This document shows positions 35,143-43,367 of a stretch of 64,000 nt of DNA, in pieces. Each line of letters begins with the position of its first letter. The first letter of the stretch is position 1. The notes below the pieces were generated by a model. The model had not been told where the DNA came from. It saw only the letters and a program-made list of their open reading frames with translations, and searched no databases. The stretch spans positions 1-64,000 of the forward strand of contig NZ_BCTW01000019.1 in NCBI RefSeq assembly GCF_001590965.1, in the 5' to 3' direction. Source of the stretch: Novosphingobium lentum NBRC 107847. Its GTDB lineage: Bacteria > Pseudomonadota > Alphaproteobacteria > Sphingomonadales > Sphingomonadaceae. Both the position numbers and the translations under genes were made by a program.

Positions 35143-35640
35143 ATGCTGCCCAACATCGACGTCCGCCTCGCCAACTGCATCAAGGCGCTCGAGCAAGTGG
35201 TGATCCCCTCGCTCCCCCCCGGCGAACGCATGGCGCGCGAACAGGCCTTGCTGGTGATCGGGCACCTCAAGATGATCGGCGGCCAGTGGAAACACGCGCT
35301 GCGCTTCGAAACCGCCTCGCTCGATGCGATGGCCGATCTGGCGCGCGCGATTGCCGTCAGCGATCCCGGCTTCAACGGCGAACTGACGACGGCGCTGGCC
35401 GCGACCGAGACGATCGACCGGCGCGATATCGACGCGGTGGAAGCCGCCGTCGGCCGGGTGGGCACGGCGATCGACCACGCCATCCTCGGCGAAGAAGGCA
35501 CGCAGCCGCTATCGCCCGCCGCGATCGACGCGATCCTGGCTTATGGCGAGCGACAGGCCTTCCGCGAACGCACGTGGTTCAAGCTGTGCGGCCTCGATCC
35601 CGATGCCGGGGAATTGCCGGCGATCGAAGCAGTGGTTTAG
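35143..35640 (+). CDS. Hypothetical protein coupled to the phosphotransferase
   Basis: 165 aa, alpha-helical, no motif I recognize apart from a region with HLKMIGGQWKHALRFETASL. Starts MLPNIDVRLANCIKALEQVV. It begins 3 bp after the kinase-like gene, so it is presumably an accessory subunit or partner of that protein. Last gene of the operon. Confidence 0.65.
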   Translation: MLPNIDVRLANCIKALEQVVIPSLPPGERMAREQALLVIGHLKMIGGQWKHALRFETASLDAMADLARAIAVSDPGFNGELTTALAATETIDRRDIDAVEAAVGRVGTAIDHAILGEEGTQPLSPAAIDAILAYGERQAFRERTWFKLCGLDPDAGELPAIEAVV

Positions 35641-35667
35641 GGGCGCCACTACAGGCGGCGAAATCCC

Positions 35668-35832
35668 CCCATGCCCGCTCATCCTGAGCTTGTCGAAGGA
35701 TGCACGCCAACGATTGGTCCGGGCGCTGGTTTTGCTTGAGGCCAGCCGAAACGCTGCGCAATATCACCGGCGTTGCCGGGGGTTGAGGCAATCTCGGTGT
35801 GCATCCTTCGACAAGCTCAGGATGAACGGGGC
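35668..35832. repeat. Inverted repeat (CATCCTGAGCTTGTCGAAGG type)
   Basis: CCCGCTCATCCTGAGCTTGT and CGAAGGATGCAC are mirrored by GTGCATCCTTCGACAAGCTC and AGGATGAACGGGGC, ending at 35832, with about 90 bp in between. It fills most of the 274-bp gap between convergent genes and likely acts as a two-way transcription barrier. No gene is seen in the gap. Confidence 0.85.
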
Positions 35833-35914
35833 TTGGGAGTGGGCGAGGTTTGCATGCGGCCCATTGCAATCGTTCACTTGGACCCCGAAGGATCGTAGAT
35901 GTCAAAATGGAGGG

Positions 35915-36421
35915 TCAGTCCATCACCACGACCGGAATCTCGCGCGTCGTCCTCGTCTGGTAAACCGCCTGTTCCGGCTGTTCGGCGGTGACCATGGCCC
36001 ACCACGCCTCGCGCTCGGCCCCCGTGACCGTGCGCGCCACTGCGTCGCGGCCGTCGGCGCCGACCTGGATGTGGCACTTCGGCTCGTCGACCAGGTTGAG
36101 GTACCACACCGGATGCTCGATGGTGCCGCCGCGTGAGCCGACGATCGCGATCTGGTCGCCCAGCGTGTAATATTGCAGCGCGGTGGTCAGCGTGCGCCCG
36201 CTCTTGCGACCCTTGTAGGTCAGCAGCAGGCACTTCACCGGGCCGCCGGGGACGCCGATCACGATCGGGTCCCACATGTGCGCGGCAACCGGATCGGTCA
36301 GGTATTGCAGACGGTGCGCTTCCAGTTCGGCCGCCACGCCATCGGGCAAGGCCTGCAGTTCATCGGTCTTGGTCGCCGGATCGATGTATTTGACTGGCTC
36401 GCCTTCGCCCGTGCCGCTCAT
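35915..36421 (-). CDS. Nitroreductase/deazaflavin-dependent oxidoreductase family (DUF385)
   Basis: 168 aa from ATG 36421 with GGAGA upstream. Split-barrel fold of the Ddn/DUF385 family: CLLLTYKGRKSGRTLTTALQ, YYTLGDQIAIVGSRGGTIEH and PVWYLNLVDEPKCHIQVGAD. In actinobacteria such proteins use cofactor F420; in proteobacteria the cofactor is unclear. It is divergent from the second luciferase-like monooxygenase gene and shares its promoter region, so a joint role in flavin or quinone redox chemistry is possible. Confidence 0.8.
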   Translation of the reverse strand: MSGTGEGEPVKYIDPATKTDELQALPDGVAAELEAHRLQYLTDPVAAHMWDPIVIGVPGGPVKCLLLTYKGRKSGRTLTTALQYYTLGDQIAIVGSRGGTIEHPVWYLNLVDEPKCHIQVGADGRDAVARTVTGAEREAWWAMVTAEQPEQAVYQTRTTREIPVVVMD

Positions 36422-36490
36422 CCCGTGTCTCCGCTTTCGGTTGTGGGGCCTGATGCAGTCGCTTGCCCAAGCCTTCGCTATCACCTAGAA

Positions 36491-36507
36491 CCCGACTGAT
36501 ATTCGGA
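36491..36507. promoter_or_regulatory. Cluster operator motif YCGA-N7-TCGGA (site 2)
   Basis: CCCGACTGATATTCGGA, followed by AAA. It lies between the divergent DUF385 gene (start 36421) and luciferase-like gene 2 (start 36566). The left half CCCGA and right half TCGGA pair almost fully as an inverted repeat. Confidence 0.6.
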
Positions 36508-36565
36508 AAACCGAGTCTGGTCCAGTGGTCTTTGCCGGCGCGGCCAGTGTTGTGGAGGATGCCCC

Positions 36566-37768
36566 ATGCCCGTCAACCGTCTGCGTTTCGGTGCCTTCAT
36601 CGCCCCGTTCCACCAGCTCGACGAAAATCCGTCGGTGATGCTCGAATGCGATCTCAAGCTGGTCCAGCTGATGGACGATCTGGGCTATGACGAAGCCTGG
36701 TTCGGTGAGCACCATTCGGGCGGCTGGGAAATCAGCGCCAGCCCCGAAGTGATGATCGCGGTGGCCGCCGAACGCACGCGCAACATCCGCCTCGGCACCG
36801 GCGTGTCCTCGTTGCCCTATCACCACCCGTTCATCCTGGCCGACCGCATCCGCCAGCTCGACCATCTGACGCGCGGGCGCACGATGCTGGGCGTCGGCCC
36901 CGGCTCGCTGCCGTCCGACGCCTATATGCAGGGCATCCCCACCGCCAAAGTGCGCGACCGGATGGAGGAGGCGGTGGAGGTTATCGTCCGGCTGCTCGAT
37001 GGCGAGACGGTGACCAAGGAAACCGAGTGGTTCACGCTCAACAACGCGCGCCTGCAACTGCTGCCGTACAACGAACAGGGCGTCGAGATTTCGGTGGCCA
37101 ACCAGGTTTCGCCCACCGGTGCGCGCACCGCCGGGCGGCTGGGGCTCAACCTGCTGTCGATCGGCGCGACCTCGGGCGGCGGGTTCAACGCGCTCGCCTC
37201 GGCCTGGCAGATTTGCGAGGATATGGCGCGCGACCACGGCCAGACGGTGGATCGCAGCGGCTGGCGGCTGGTCGGCCCGATGCACATCGCCGAAACCCGC
37301 GAAAAGGCACGCGAGGAAGTGAAGTGGGGTTTCTACCGCTGGATCGACTATTTCACCAACGTCGCCGCGCTGCCGCTCGCCCCGCCGCCGGGGGTCGATC
37401 CGCTCGACGCGATCATCGATTCAGGGTTCGCGGTGGTCGGCACGCCCGACGATGCCATCGCCCAGATCAAGCGGTTGCAGGAACAATCGGGCGGGTTCGG
37501 CTGCTTCCTCAACATGACGACATCGTGGGCGGACTGGGGCGCGACGCACAATTCGGTAGAGCTGATCGCGCGCCACGTGATGCCCGCAGTCAACCAGCTC
37601 AACGTCAACCGCTGCGCGTCAGAGGACTGGTTGCGCCACAACAGCAAGACCTTCCGCAGCGAATTGCAGGCCGCCGTCGGTGCGAAAGTGGCGCAGCACG
37701 CCGCCGAAAAGGGCACCGCCAACCTCCAGCAGGAACTGATCGCCGCGCTGGTGCCCGGAAAGCCCTGA
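36566..37768 (+). CDS. LLM-class flavin-dependent monooxygenase, second copy
   Basis: 400 aa; GGAGG precedes the ATG. Same fold as 31229-32383, with matching blocks: RFGAFIAPFHQLDENP, LGYDEAWFGEHHSGG, IRLGTGVSSLPYHHPFILAD, MLGVGPGSLPSDAY and SGWRLVGPMHIAETREKARE. Divergent enough to act on a different intermediate. Followed after 6 bp by an enoyl-CoA hydratase and then a DUF1330 protein, so oxygenation and CoA-level chemistry are co-expressed. Confidence 0.88.
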   Translation: MPVNRLRFGAFIAPFHQLDENPSVMLECDLKLVQLMDDLGYDEAWFGEHHSGGWEISASPEVMIAVAAERTRNIRLGTGVSSLPYHHPFILADRIRQLDHLTRGRTMLGVGPGSLPSDAYMQGIPTAKVRDRMEEAVEVIVRLLDGETVTKETEWFTLNNARLQLLPYNEQGVEISVANQVSPTGARTAGRLGLNLLSIGATSGGGFNALASAWQICEDMARDHGQTVDRSGWRLVGPMHIAETREKAREEVKWGFYRWIDYFTNVAALPLAPPPGVDPLDAIIDSGFAVVGTPDDAIAQIKRLQEQSGGFGCFLNMTTSWADWGATHNSVELIARHVMPAVNQLNVNRCASEDWLRHNSKTFRSELQAAVGAKVAQHAAEKGTANLQQELIAALVPGKP

Positions 37769-37774
37769 TCCGGC

Positions 37775-38560
37775 ATGATTGCGATCGGCGCCTTCACGCT
37801 GAATGTCGCGGCCAGCGGTGTCGCCACGGTGGTGTTCTCGCGCCCGCCGGTCAACGCCGTGTCGCTTTCGGTTTATGAGGATATCGGGCGGCTGGTGAGC
37901 ACGATCCATGCCGATGCCGCGATCCGCGTGGTGGTGCTGACCGCACCGGATCACGCGCGCGCATGGTGCGGCGGCGCCGATCTTAACGACTTCGTGGGCA
38001 TGAACCCCGAACGGCGCAAGGACCGCTATCGCTTCATCAACGAACAGATGCCGGGCTTCTACCACCTCGACCGCCCGGTGATCGCGGCGATGAACGGCCA
38101 CGCGGTGGGCATCGGCATGATCTGGGCCGGATTGTGCGACATGCGCGTCGCGGCGGAGGATGCCGCCCTCGCCTGCCCGGAAATTGACTTTGGCCTTGTC
38201 TGCGGCGGCGCCGGGCTGTTCGCCATGCTCAACCTGCCCGAGGCGAAGGTCCGCGAAATCCTGTACACGGGCCGCAAATTCACCGCGCGCGAACTCGAAC
38301 CCACCGGCTTCTTCAACTATGTCATGCCCAAGGCCGAGGTTCTGCCCAAGGCTTTGGAACTGGCCGGACTGATCGCGGCCAAGAGCCTGCCGGCAGTGCG
38401 CGCGCGCAAGATCGCGTCAAACGCCTTGGAAGGCCGCAGCTGGATGCAGGCCTACCTCGATGCGCAGGCGCTGTCGGCCGAGCTGGCGGCCGGTCGCGAT
38501 GGCGGCGAAGGCGTGCGCGCGTTTCTGGAGAACCGCCGGCCCGATCTGGCCGATCACTGA
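37775..38560 (+). CDS. Enoyl-CoA hydratase/isomerase family protein
   Basis: 261 aa crotonase fold. Oxyanion-hole segments ARAWCGGADLNDF and NGHAVGIGMIWAGLCDMRVA are present. The usual catalytic Glu region reads CPEIDFGLVCGGAGLFAMLN. Could be hydratase, isomerase or hydrolase; crotonase sequence alone does not decide. It starts 6 bp after the monooxygenase gene. Confidence 0.88.
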   Translation: MIAIGAFTLNVAASGVATVVFSRPPVNAVSLSVYEDIGRLVSTIHADAAIRVVVLTAPDHARAWCGGADLNDFVGMNPERRKDRYRFINEQMPGFYHLDRPVIAAMNGHAVGIGMIWAGLCDMRVAAEDAALACPEIDFGLVCGGAGLFAMLNLPEAKVREILYTGRKFTARELEPTGFFNYVMPKAEVLPKALELAGLIAAKSLPAVRARKIASNALEGRSWMQAYLDAQALSAELAAGRDGGEGVRAFLENRRPDLADH

Positions 38561-38587
38561 ACGCAGAACACCGAAAGGAAACGGGCC

Positions 38588-38878
38588 ATGGCCGGATACA
38601 TGATCGCGCTGGTCAACAACCGCAACACCGACTGGCTGGCGGACTACATGGCGAACGTGCCCGCCATCATCGCCAGTTTCGGCGGCAGCTACCTCGGGGC
38701 ATCAACCGCGCTGGAACAGGCCGAAGGCACGATGCCCCTGCCCGACCAAGCCGCGATCTTCCGCTTTCCCAGCGTGGCCGCGATCCGGCAGTTCCTCGCC
38801 TGCGACGCTTATGCGCCTTACGCGGCCGCGCGGCAGGCAGCGGCGGCGACCGAGATTTTGATGTTCGAGTCAGAGTAA
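38588..38878 (+). CDS. DUF1330 domain-containing protein
   Basis: 96 aa, ferredoxin-like alpha/beta-barrel fold of the DUF1330 family: GYMIALVNNRNTDWLADYMA, FGGSYLGAS and AIFRFPSVAAIRQFLACDAY. AAAGGA is upstream. Small dimeric proteins of this kind often accompany monooxygenases or act on reactive intermediates; no reaction can be assigned. Third gene after the luciferase-like monooxygenase. Confidence 0.8.
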   Translation: MAGYMIALVNNRNTDWLADYMANVPAIIASFGGSYLGASTALEQAEGTMPLPDQAAIFRFPSVAAIRQFLACDAYAPYAAARQAAAATEILMFESE

Positions 38879-38890
38879 CGCGAATCTGCT

Positions 38891-38958
38891 CCCCCGCGAA
38901 GGCGGGGGCCTCGGGCCCGCAAGTGACACTCCGCCTGAGGCCCGCGCCTTCGCGGGGG
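38891..38958. repeat. Inverted repeat (CCCCCGCGAAGGCGGGGG type)
   Basis: CCCCCGCGAAGGCGGGGGCC with TC (38891-38912) is mirrored by GAGGCCCGCGCCTTCGCGGG and GG (38937-38958). It lies between convergent genes (DUF1330 and SDR), a likely two-way terminator structure. A repeat family different from the CTGAGCTTGTCGAAGG type. Confidence 0.85.
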
Positions 38959-38972
38959 CGCAACTGTTCGGG

Positions 38973-39749
38973 TCACACCGCCGTCCGTCCCCCATCGACC
39001 GCGTGGATCGCGCCGTGGACGTAGCGGGCATCGTCCGAGGCCAGGAACGCCACCATCGTCGCGACTTCTTCGGGCAGGCCATAGCGGCGCGCGGGGTTGG
39101 CGGCGGAGATCGCATCGTGCACCGCGCCGTTGTCGCCCGGTTGCAACCCCTGTTCGATCGAGCGCATCATCCGGCTCTCGATCGGGCCGGGGTTAACGCA
39201 ATTGACGCGGATGCCGTGGGCGGCCCATTCGTCGGCGGCAGTCCGGGTCAGCCCTATCACCGCGTGCTTGCTGGCGATATAGGCGCACAGCCCGCCGGTT
39301 CCGCGCAGGCCCGCCGTGCTCGAGGTATTGATGATCGCCCCGCCGCCGCCCGCGAGCATCACCGGAATCACATATTTCATGCCGAGGAACACGCCCGTGA
39401 CATTGACCGCGATCACGCGCTGGAAATCCGCCAGCGGGAAGTCGGGCAGCGGATGGGCCGGCCCTTCGATCCCGGCGTTGTTGAAGAACACGTCGATCCG
39501 CCCGGCCGCCGCCTTCGCGGCTTCGACATAGCCGCGCACTGCCGCCTCGTCGGTCACATCGGCGACCACGGTTGCCAGCAGCGCGTCGCCAAGGTCGTCC
39601 TTCAGCGCATCGAGTGATGACTGGTCGCGATCGACGCCGATGATGCGGGCTCCGCGCGCCGCCATCAGCCGCGCCGTGGCCGCGCCGATCGCGCCCCCCG
39701 CGCCGGTGATGAGCGCGACTTTTCCTTCGAGCCGGTTGCTATCGAGCAT
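38973..39749 (-). CDS. SDR family oxidoreductase
   Basis: 258 aa. Cofactor loop TGAGGAIGAATARL, Asp after beta-2 (IIGVDRDQSS, favouring NAD+), NNAG, IINTSSTAGLRG and YIASK. Ends VDGGRTAV. It overlaps the end of the zinc alcohol dehydrogenase by 11 bp, so both dehydrogenases are co-translated. Likely oxidizes a secondary alcohol of the pathway. Confidence 0.9.
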   Translation of the reverse strand: MLDSNRLEGKVALITGAGGAIGAATARLMAARGARIIGVDRDQSSLDALKDDLGDALLATVVADVTDEAAVRGYVEAAKAAAGRIDVFFNNAGIEGPAHPLPDFPLADFQRVIAVNVTGVFLGMKYVIPVMLAGGGGAIINTSSTAGLRGTGGLCAYIASKHAVIGLTRTAADEWAAHGIRVNCVNPGPIESRMMRSIEQGLQPGDNGAVHDAISAANPARRYGLPEEVATMVAFLASDDARYVHGAIHAVDGGRTAV

Positions 39750-40812
39750 CGCTGGTCTCCAGTTCGCGCACGAGCACGGCGCGCCCGGTGAATTTGCCTT
39801 GTTTCAGATCAACCAGCGCCTGGTTGGCGGAATCGTGCGGACAACAGGTAACCGGCGTGGGATCAAGCTTGCCGGCGTTGGCAAGCGCCAGCACCGCGCG
39901 CAAGTCCGCTGGCGATCCGGTAAGGTTGCCCATGACCGAGATCGAGCGGAAGATCATGCCCGCCAGCGACAGCGTCAGGTCGCCGCCCGCTACGCCCACC
40001 AGCACCAGCTTGCCGCCCTTGGCCAGCACATCCAGCGCGGCGCGGGCGGTGCTGTCACGATTGACGCAATCGAACGCGGCGGCCACCGGCCCGCATGCCG
40101 CGATGATGCGTGCCGCCAGATCGTCGCCCGACCCGTCGATCACTTGCGTGGCGCCCGCCGCCAGCGCGGCCGTACGCTTGGCCGCGTCGATGTCGACGAC
40201 CACGATGTTGTCGTGGTCGAAGGCCTTCAGCATCGCGATCATCATCAGCCCGATCCCGCCCGCGCCGATGATCAGCACCGGCTTGCCCGGTGCGAGCGGA
40301 GCCACCTTGCTCACTGCCGCATAGCAGGTGAGCCCCGAACAGGCGTACGTCGCCGCCAGAGCGGGATCGACGGTGCCCGGATCGAACAGATAGCGCGCGT
40401 GCGGCACCAGCACATGGCTGCCGAACCCGCCATCGCGCACCGTCCCGATCCCGCGCGGGGCGAGGCACATGTTGTCACGCTCGCTGTTGCATTCGGCGCA
40501 TTCGCCGCAGCCGAGCCACGGGTAGATCACGCGCGTATCACCGATCGCAACACCGGTGGCGTCAGGACCCAGCGCCACCACGCGGCCGACGATTTCATGC
40601 CCCGGCGCGCGCGGCAAGGTGATGCCGCGCTCGGTCAGCTTCATCACCTGCCCGCCGCCCATGTTGTATTCGCCCTTCCAGAAATGGAGGTCCGAATGGC
40701 ACACGCCGCAATGGCTGACCTCGACCAGCACCTCGCTGCCGGTGGGCACCGGGGTGGGCATGCCGATCTTTTCGAGCGGCGCATTCGCCGCGACAACCAT
40801 CCAGCCTTCCAC
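39739..40812 (-). CDS. Zinc-dependent alcohol dehydrogenase
   Basis: 357 aa MDR-family enzyme. Catalytic zinc ligands in GVCHSDLH and PGHE; structural zinc with four Cys in CGECAECNSERDNMC. NAD-binding Rossmann motif IIGAGGIGLMM followed by VVDID (NAD+ preference). Converts an alcohol to an aldehyde or ketone. First gene of a pair with the SDR; 32 bp separate it from the stop of the upstream hydrolase, so it may belong to the operon starting at 44843. Confidence 0.92.
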   Translation of the reverse strand: MEGWMVVAANAPLEKIGMPTPVPTGSEVLVEVSHCGVCHSDLHFWKGEYNMGGGQVMKLTERGITLPRAPGHEIVGRVVALGPDATGVAIGDTRVIYPWLGCGECAECNSERDNMCLAPRGIGTVRDGGFGSHVLVPHARYLFDPGTVDPALAATYACSGLTCYAAVSKVAPLAPGKPVLIIGAGGIGLMMIAMLKAFDHDNIVVVDIDAAKRTAALAAGATQVIDGSGDDLAARIIAACGPVAAAFDCVNRDSTARAALDVLAKGGKLVLVGVAGGDLTLSLAGMIFRSISVMGNLTGSPADLRAVLALANAGKLDPTPVTCCPHDSANQALVDLKQGKFTGRAVLVRELETSDAR

Positions 40813-40844
40813 GTGTCTCTCCCGGTTTTGGGTATTGGCGCCGT

Positions 40845-41756
40845 TTACGTCAGCGCGCGGTGCAATGCGGCAGTGCTGGTGCTCACCAGCGCCTGCGCCG
40901 CGGCGCTGGTCGTGACGAGGTTGAAGCCGTGATAGGCGCCCGGCCAGACATGCAGTTCGGTCGGGACACCGGCATCGATCAGGCGACCGGCGAAGGCCAA
41001 AATCTCGTTGGCGAACAGGTCGATGGCGCCGGTGCCGATGTACACCGGCGGCAGCCCTGCCAGGTTGATGGCACGCGTTGGCACGGCATAAGCGGGCGCC
41101 GCCGCACGATCGACCCCGCGCAAGTACGCCCCCCAGCCATAGGCGTTGGCCGGACCGGTCCAGACATGGCGGCCGTTGTGCGGATGGTCGGCAGTGGCAT
41201 CGTCCAGCATCGGATAGATCAGCTGGATCAGCCGCAACGCGATCCGGCCTTCATCGTGCAGCCGCAACGCCAGCCCCATGGCGAGCCCCCCGCCCGCGCT
41301 CGCGCCGCGCAGCATCAGCCGTTGCAGATCAACGCCCTCGCGCGCGGCCAGCCACAGCATGGCGGCGTGGCAATCGTCGTGCGCGGCGGGAAACGGATGC
41401 TCGGGCGCATGGCGGTATCCCACCGACAGGACCGTGCAGCCGACCGCGCGCGCGACGCCGCGCATATCGGCATCCTCGCGCAGCATCGAGCCCGAGACAT
41501 AGCCGCCGCCGTGTATGTTGAGCAGCGCCGCGCGGGAGTTTGCGCCATGTTGCGGCGTGTAAAGCAGCCCCGGAATGGCATGACCCTCACCTGAGGGGAT
41601 CGAAACTTCCTCGACCAGCAATCCATCGTCGAGCCCGAGCGGCACGGCCTCGCCCTGCAGCAGTTCGCGGATGGCGGGCAACGTCGCGTCCGACAGGCCG
41701 CCCAGATCGGGCAGGTCCGCCAGCACCGCGACCAGTTCGGGATCGACATGGGCCAT
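40845..41756 (-). CDS. HSL-family alpha/beta hydrolase (possible lactone hydrolase)
   Basis: 303 aa from ATG 41756, overlapping the monooxygenase stop (ATGA). Hormone-sensitive-lipase family: NIHGGGYVSGS oxyanion motif, nucleophile LRGASAGGGLAM, late Asp (TGAIDLFANE) and His (PGAYHGFNLV). Monoterpene epsilon-lactone hydrolases such as Rhodococcus MlhB belong to this family. Coupling to a Baeyer-Villiger-type gene makes hydrolysis of the resulting lactone the best guess. Confidence 0.88.
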   Translation of the reverse strand: MAHVDPELVAVLADLPDLGGLSDATLPAIRELLQGEAVPLGLDDGLLVEEVSIPSGEGHAIPGLLYTPQHGANSRAALLNIHGGGYVSGSMLREDADMRGVARAVGCTVLSVGYRHAPEHPFPAAHDDCHAAMLWLAAREGVDLQRLMLRGASAGGGLAMGLALRLHDEGRIALRLIQLIYPMLDDATADHPHNGRHVWTGPANAYGWGAYLRGVDRAAAPAYAVPTRAINLAGLPPVYIGTGAIDLFANEILAFAGRLIDAGVPTELHVWPGAYHGFNLVTTSAAAQALVSTSTAALHRALT

Positions 41757-43360
41757 CAGCGGGCCTTCCCGACGTGAAACCCGCGATAGCCGTGTTCGGC
41801 CACTTCGCGGCACTTGGCCTGATAGGTGTCGACCCCGCCGAGGTAGGGCATGAACACGCGCGGTTTGCCCGGCACATTGGCGCCGATGTACCAGCTGTTG
41901 GCCTGGGTGAAGAGCGTGCCTTCGGCCAGACTCGCGACATGTTCGACCCACGCCGACTGCGCGTCCTCGTCCGCCTCGATCGTGGTCACGCCGTTGCCGC
42001 GCATCCATTCGATGCAGTTGCCGATCCATTCGATGTCGTGTTCGATCGACAGCACCATGTTGCTGAACACCGACGGGCTGCCCGGTCCGGTAACGATGAA
42101 CAGGTTGGGAAAGCCGGCCACCGCCAAGCCCAGATAGGTCCTGGGGCCATCGGCCCAGGCATCGCGCAGCAACCGGCCATCGCGCCCGCGAATGGCGATG
42201 GCGTTGAGCGAGCCGGTGATCGCATCATAGCCGGTCGCGCAGACCAGCGCGTCGAGCGGATATTCGCCCGTGCTGGTGACCATCGCCGATACGGTCATGT
42301 GGCTGAACGGCTCGGATCGCAGATCGACCAACGCAACGTTTTCCCGATTGAACGTCGCGTAATAATCGGTGTCGATGCACAATCGCTTGGTGCCGATGGG
42401 ATAGTCCATCGGCATGATCTTACGCCGCGTCGCCGGGTCCTTGACGATTTCGGCAATCTTGGTGCGGACGAAATCGGCGATCTCGCGGTTCGTCTCGGGG
42501 TTCTCCAGCACATCGGTGAAGGCGTACATGAAGTTGTTGCCGCCCTTGATCCAGCGCCGCTCCAGTTCCTCTACCCGCCATTGCGGATCGGCCTCGTCCC
42601 ACGTGCCGCTGCCGAAATCGTGGAGCACGCCGACGCGCGTGTTGCGTGCCTGGACCCGTCGTTCGGGATACGTCGCCTTCCAGTCGGCGATATAGTCCTC
42701 GGGGAACTGGAAGTTGCGCGCCGGCACGCTGTAGTGCGGCGTGCGCTGGAACACGGTCAGGTGGCTCGCCTGCCGGGCAATGCACGGAATCGCCTGGATG
42801 CCCGACGATCCGGTGCCAATCACCCCCACCCGCTGGCCGGTAAAATCGACGCCCCCCTGCGGCCATTGTCCGGTGTGGTAGATCGGCCCGGCAAAGTCGC
42901 CGATGCCCTTGATGTCGGGCAGCTTCGTGTTCGAAAGGCAACCGGTCGCCATCACGCAATACGATCCGGTCAGGCTGTCGCCCGCATCCGTCGTCACCGT
43001 CCAGCGCGCGTGGTCGGCATCGAATGTTGCACCCATGACCCGCGTGTCGAACCGGATGTCGCGCCGCAAGTCGAGCCGGTCCGCCACGTGCCGGATATAG
43101 CCGAGGATTTCCTCCTGCGGGGCAAACCGTTCCGACCAGTGCCATTCGCGCTGCACGTCCGCGTCGAACGAGTAGGAATATTCGAGGCTGTGCACGTCGC
43201 AGCGCGCGCCGGGATAGCGGTTCCAGTACCACGTGCCGCCCACATCCGAACCCGCCTCGATCACCACCGCCGAAAGCCCGGCCGCGCGCGCGCGGTGCAG
43301 CATGTAGACGCCGGCAAACCCCGCGCCGACGATGATCACGTCGAAATTTCCGCCGCTCAT
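41756..43360 (-). CDS. Baeyer-Villiger-type flavin monooxygenase
   Basis: 534 aa from ATG 43360 (MSGGNFDVIIVGAGFAGVYM); a TTG at 43381 is an alternative. FAD Rossmann GAGFAG and NADPH Rossmann GTGSSG, with the BVMO fingerprint FAGPIYHTGQW (F156, H162, W166). Also the WYWNRYPGARCDVHSLEYSY segment. Inserts oxygen next to a ketone to give an ester or lactone. Coupled downstream to the HSL hydrolase and placed 7 bp after the aldehyde dehydrogenase stop. Confidence 0.92.
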   Translation of the reverse strand: MSGGNFDVIIVGAGFAGVYMLHRARAAGLSAVVIEAGSDVGGTWYWNRYPGARCDVHSLEYSYSFDADVQREWHWSERFAPQEEILGYIRHVADRLDLRRDIRFDTRVMGATFDADHARWTVTTDAGDSLTGSYCVMATGCLSNTKLPDIKGIGDFAGPIYHTGQWPQGGVDFTGQRVGVIGTGSSGIQAIPCIARQASHLTVFQRTPHYSVPARNFQFPEDYIADWKATYPERRVQARNTRVGVLHDFGSGTWDEADPQWRVEELERRWIKGGNNFMYAFTDVLENPETNREIADFVRTKIAEIVKDPATRRKIMPMDYPIGTKRLCIDTDYYATFNRENVALVDLRSEPFSHMTVSAMVTSTGEYPLDALVCATGYDAITGSLNAIAIRGRDGRLLRDAWADGPRTYLGLAVAGFPNLFIVTGPGSPSVFSNMVLSIEHDIEWIGNCIEWMRGNGVTTIEADEDAQSAWVEHVASLAEGTLFTQANSWYIGANVPGKPRVFMPYLGGVDTYQAKCREVAEHGYRGFHVGKAR

Positions 43361-43367
43361 GGTCGCA

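Noticed and set aside
35641..35914. Short open frames in the gap between the helical-protein gene and the DUF385 gene
   Set aside because: They run through the inverted repeat and show repeat-derived sequence only.
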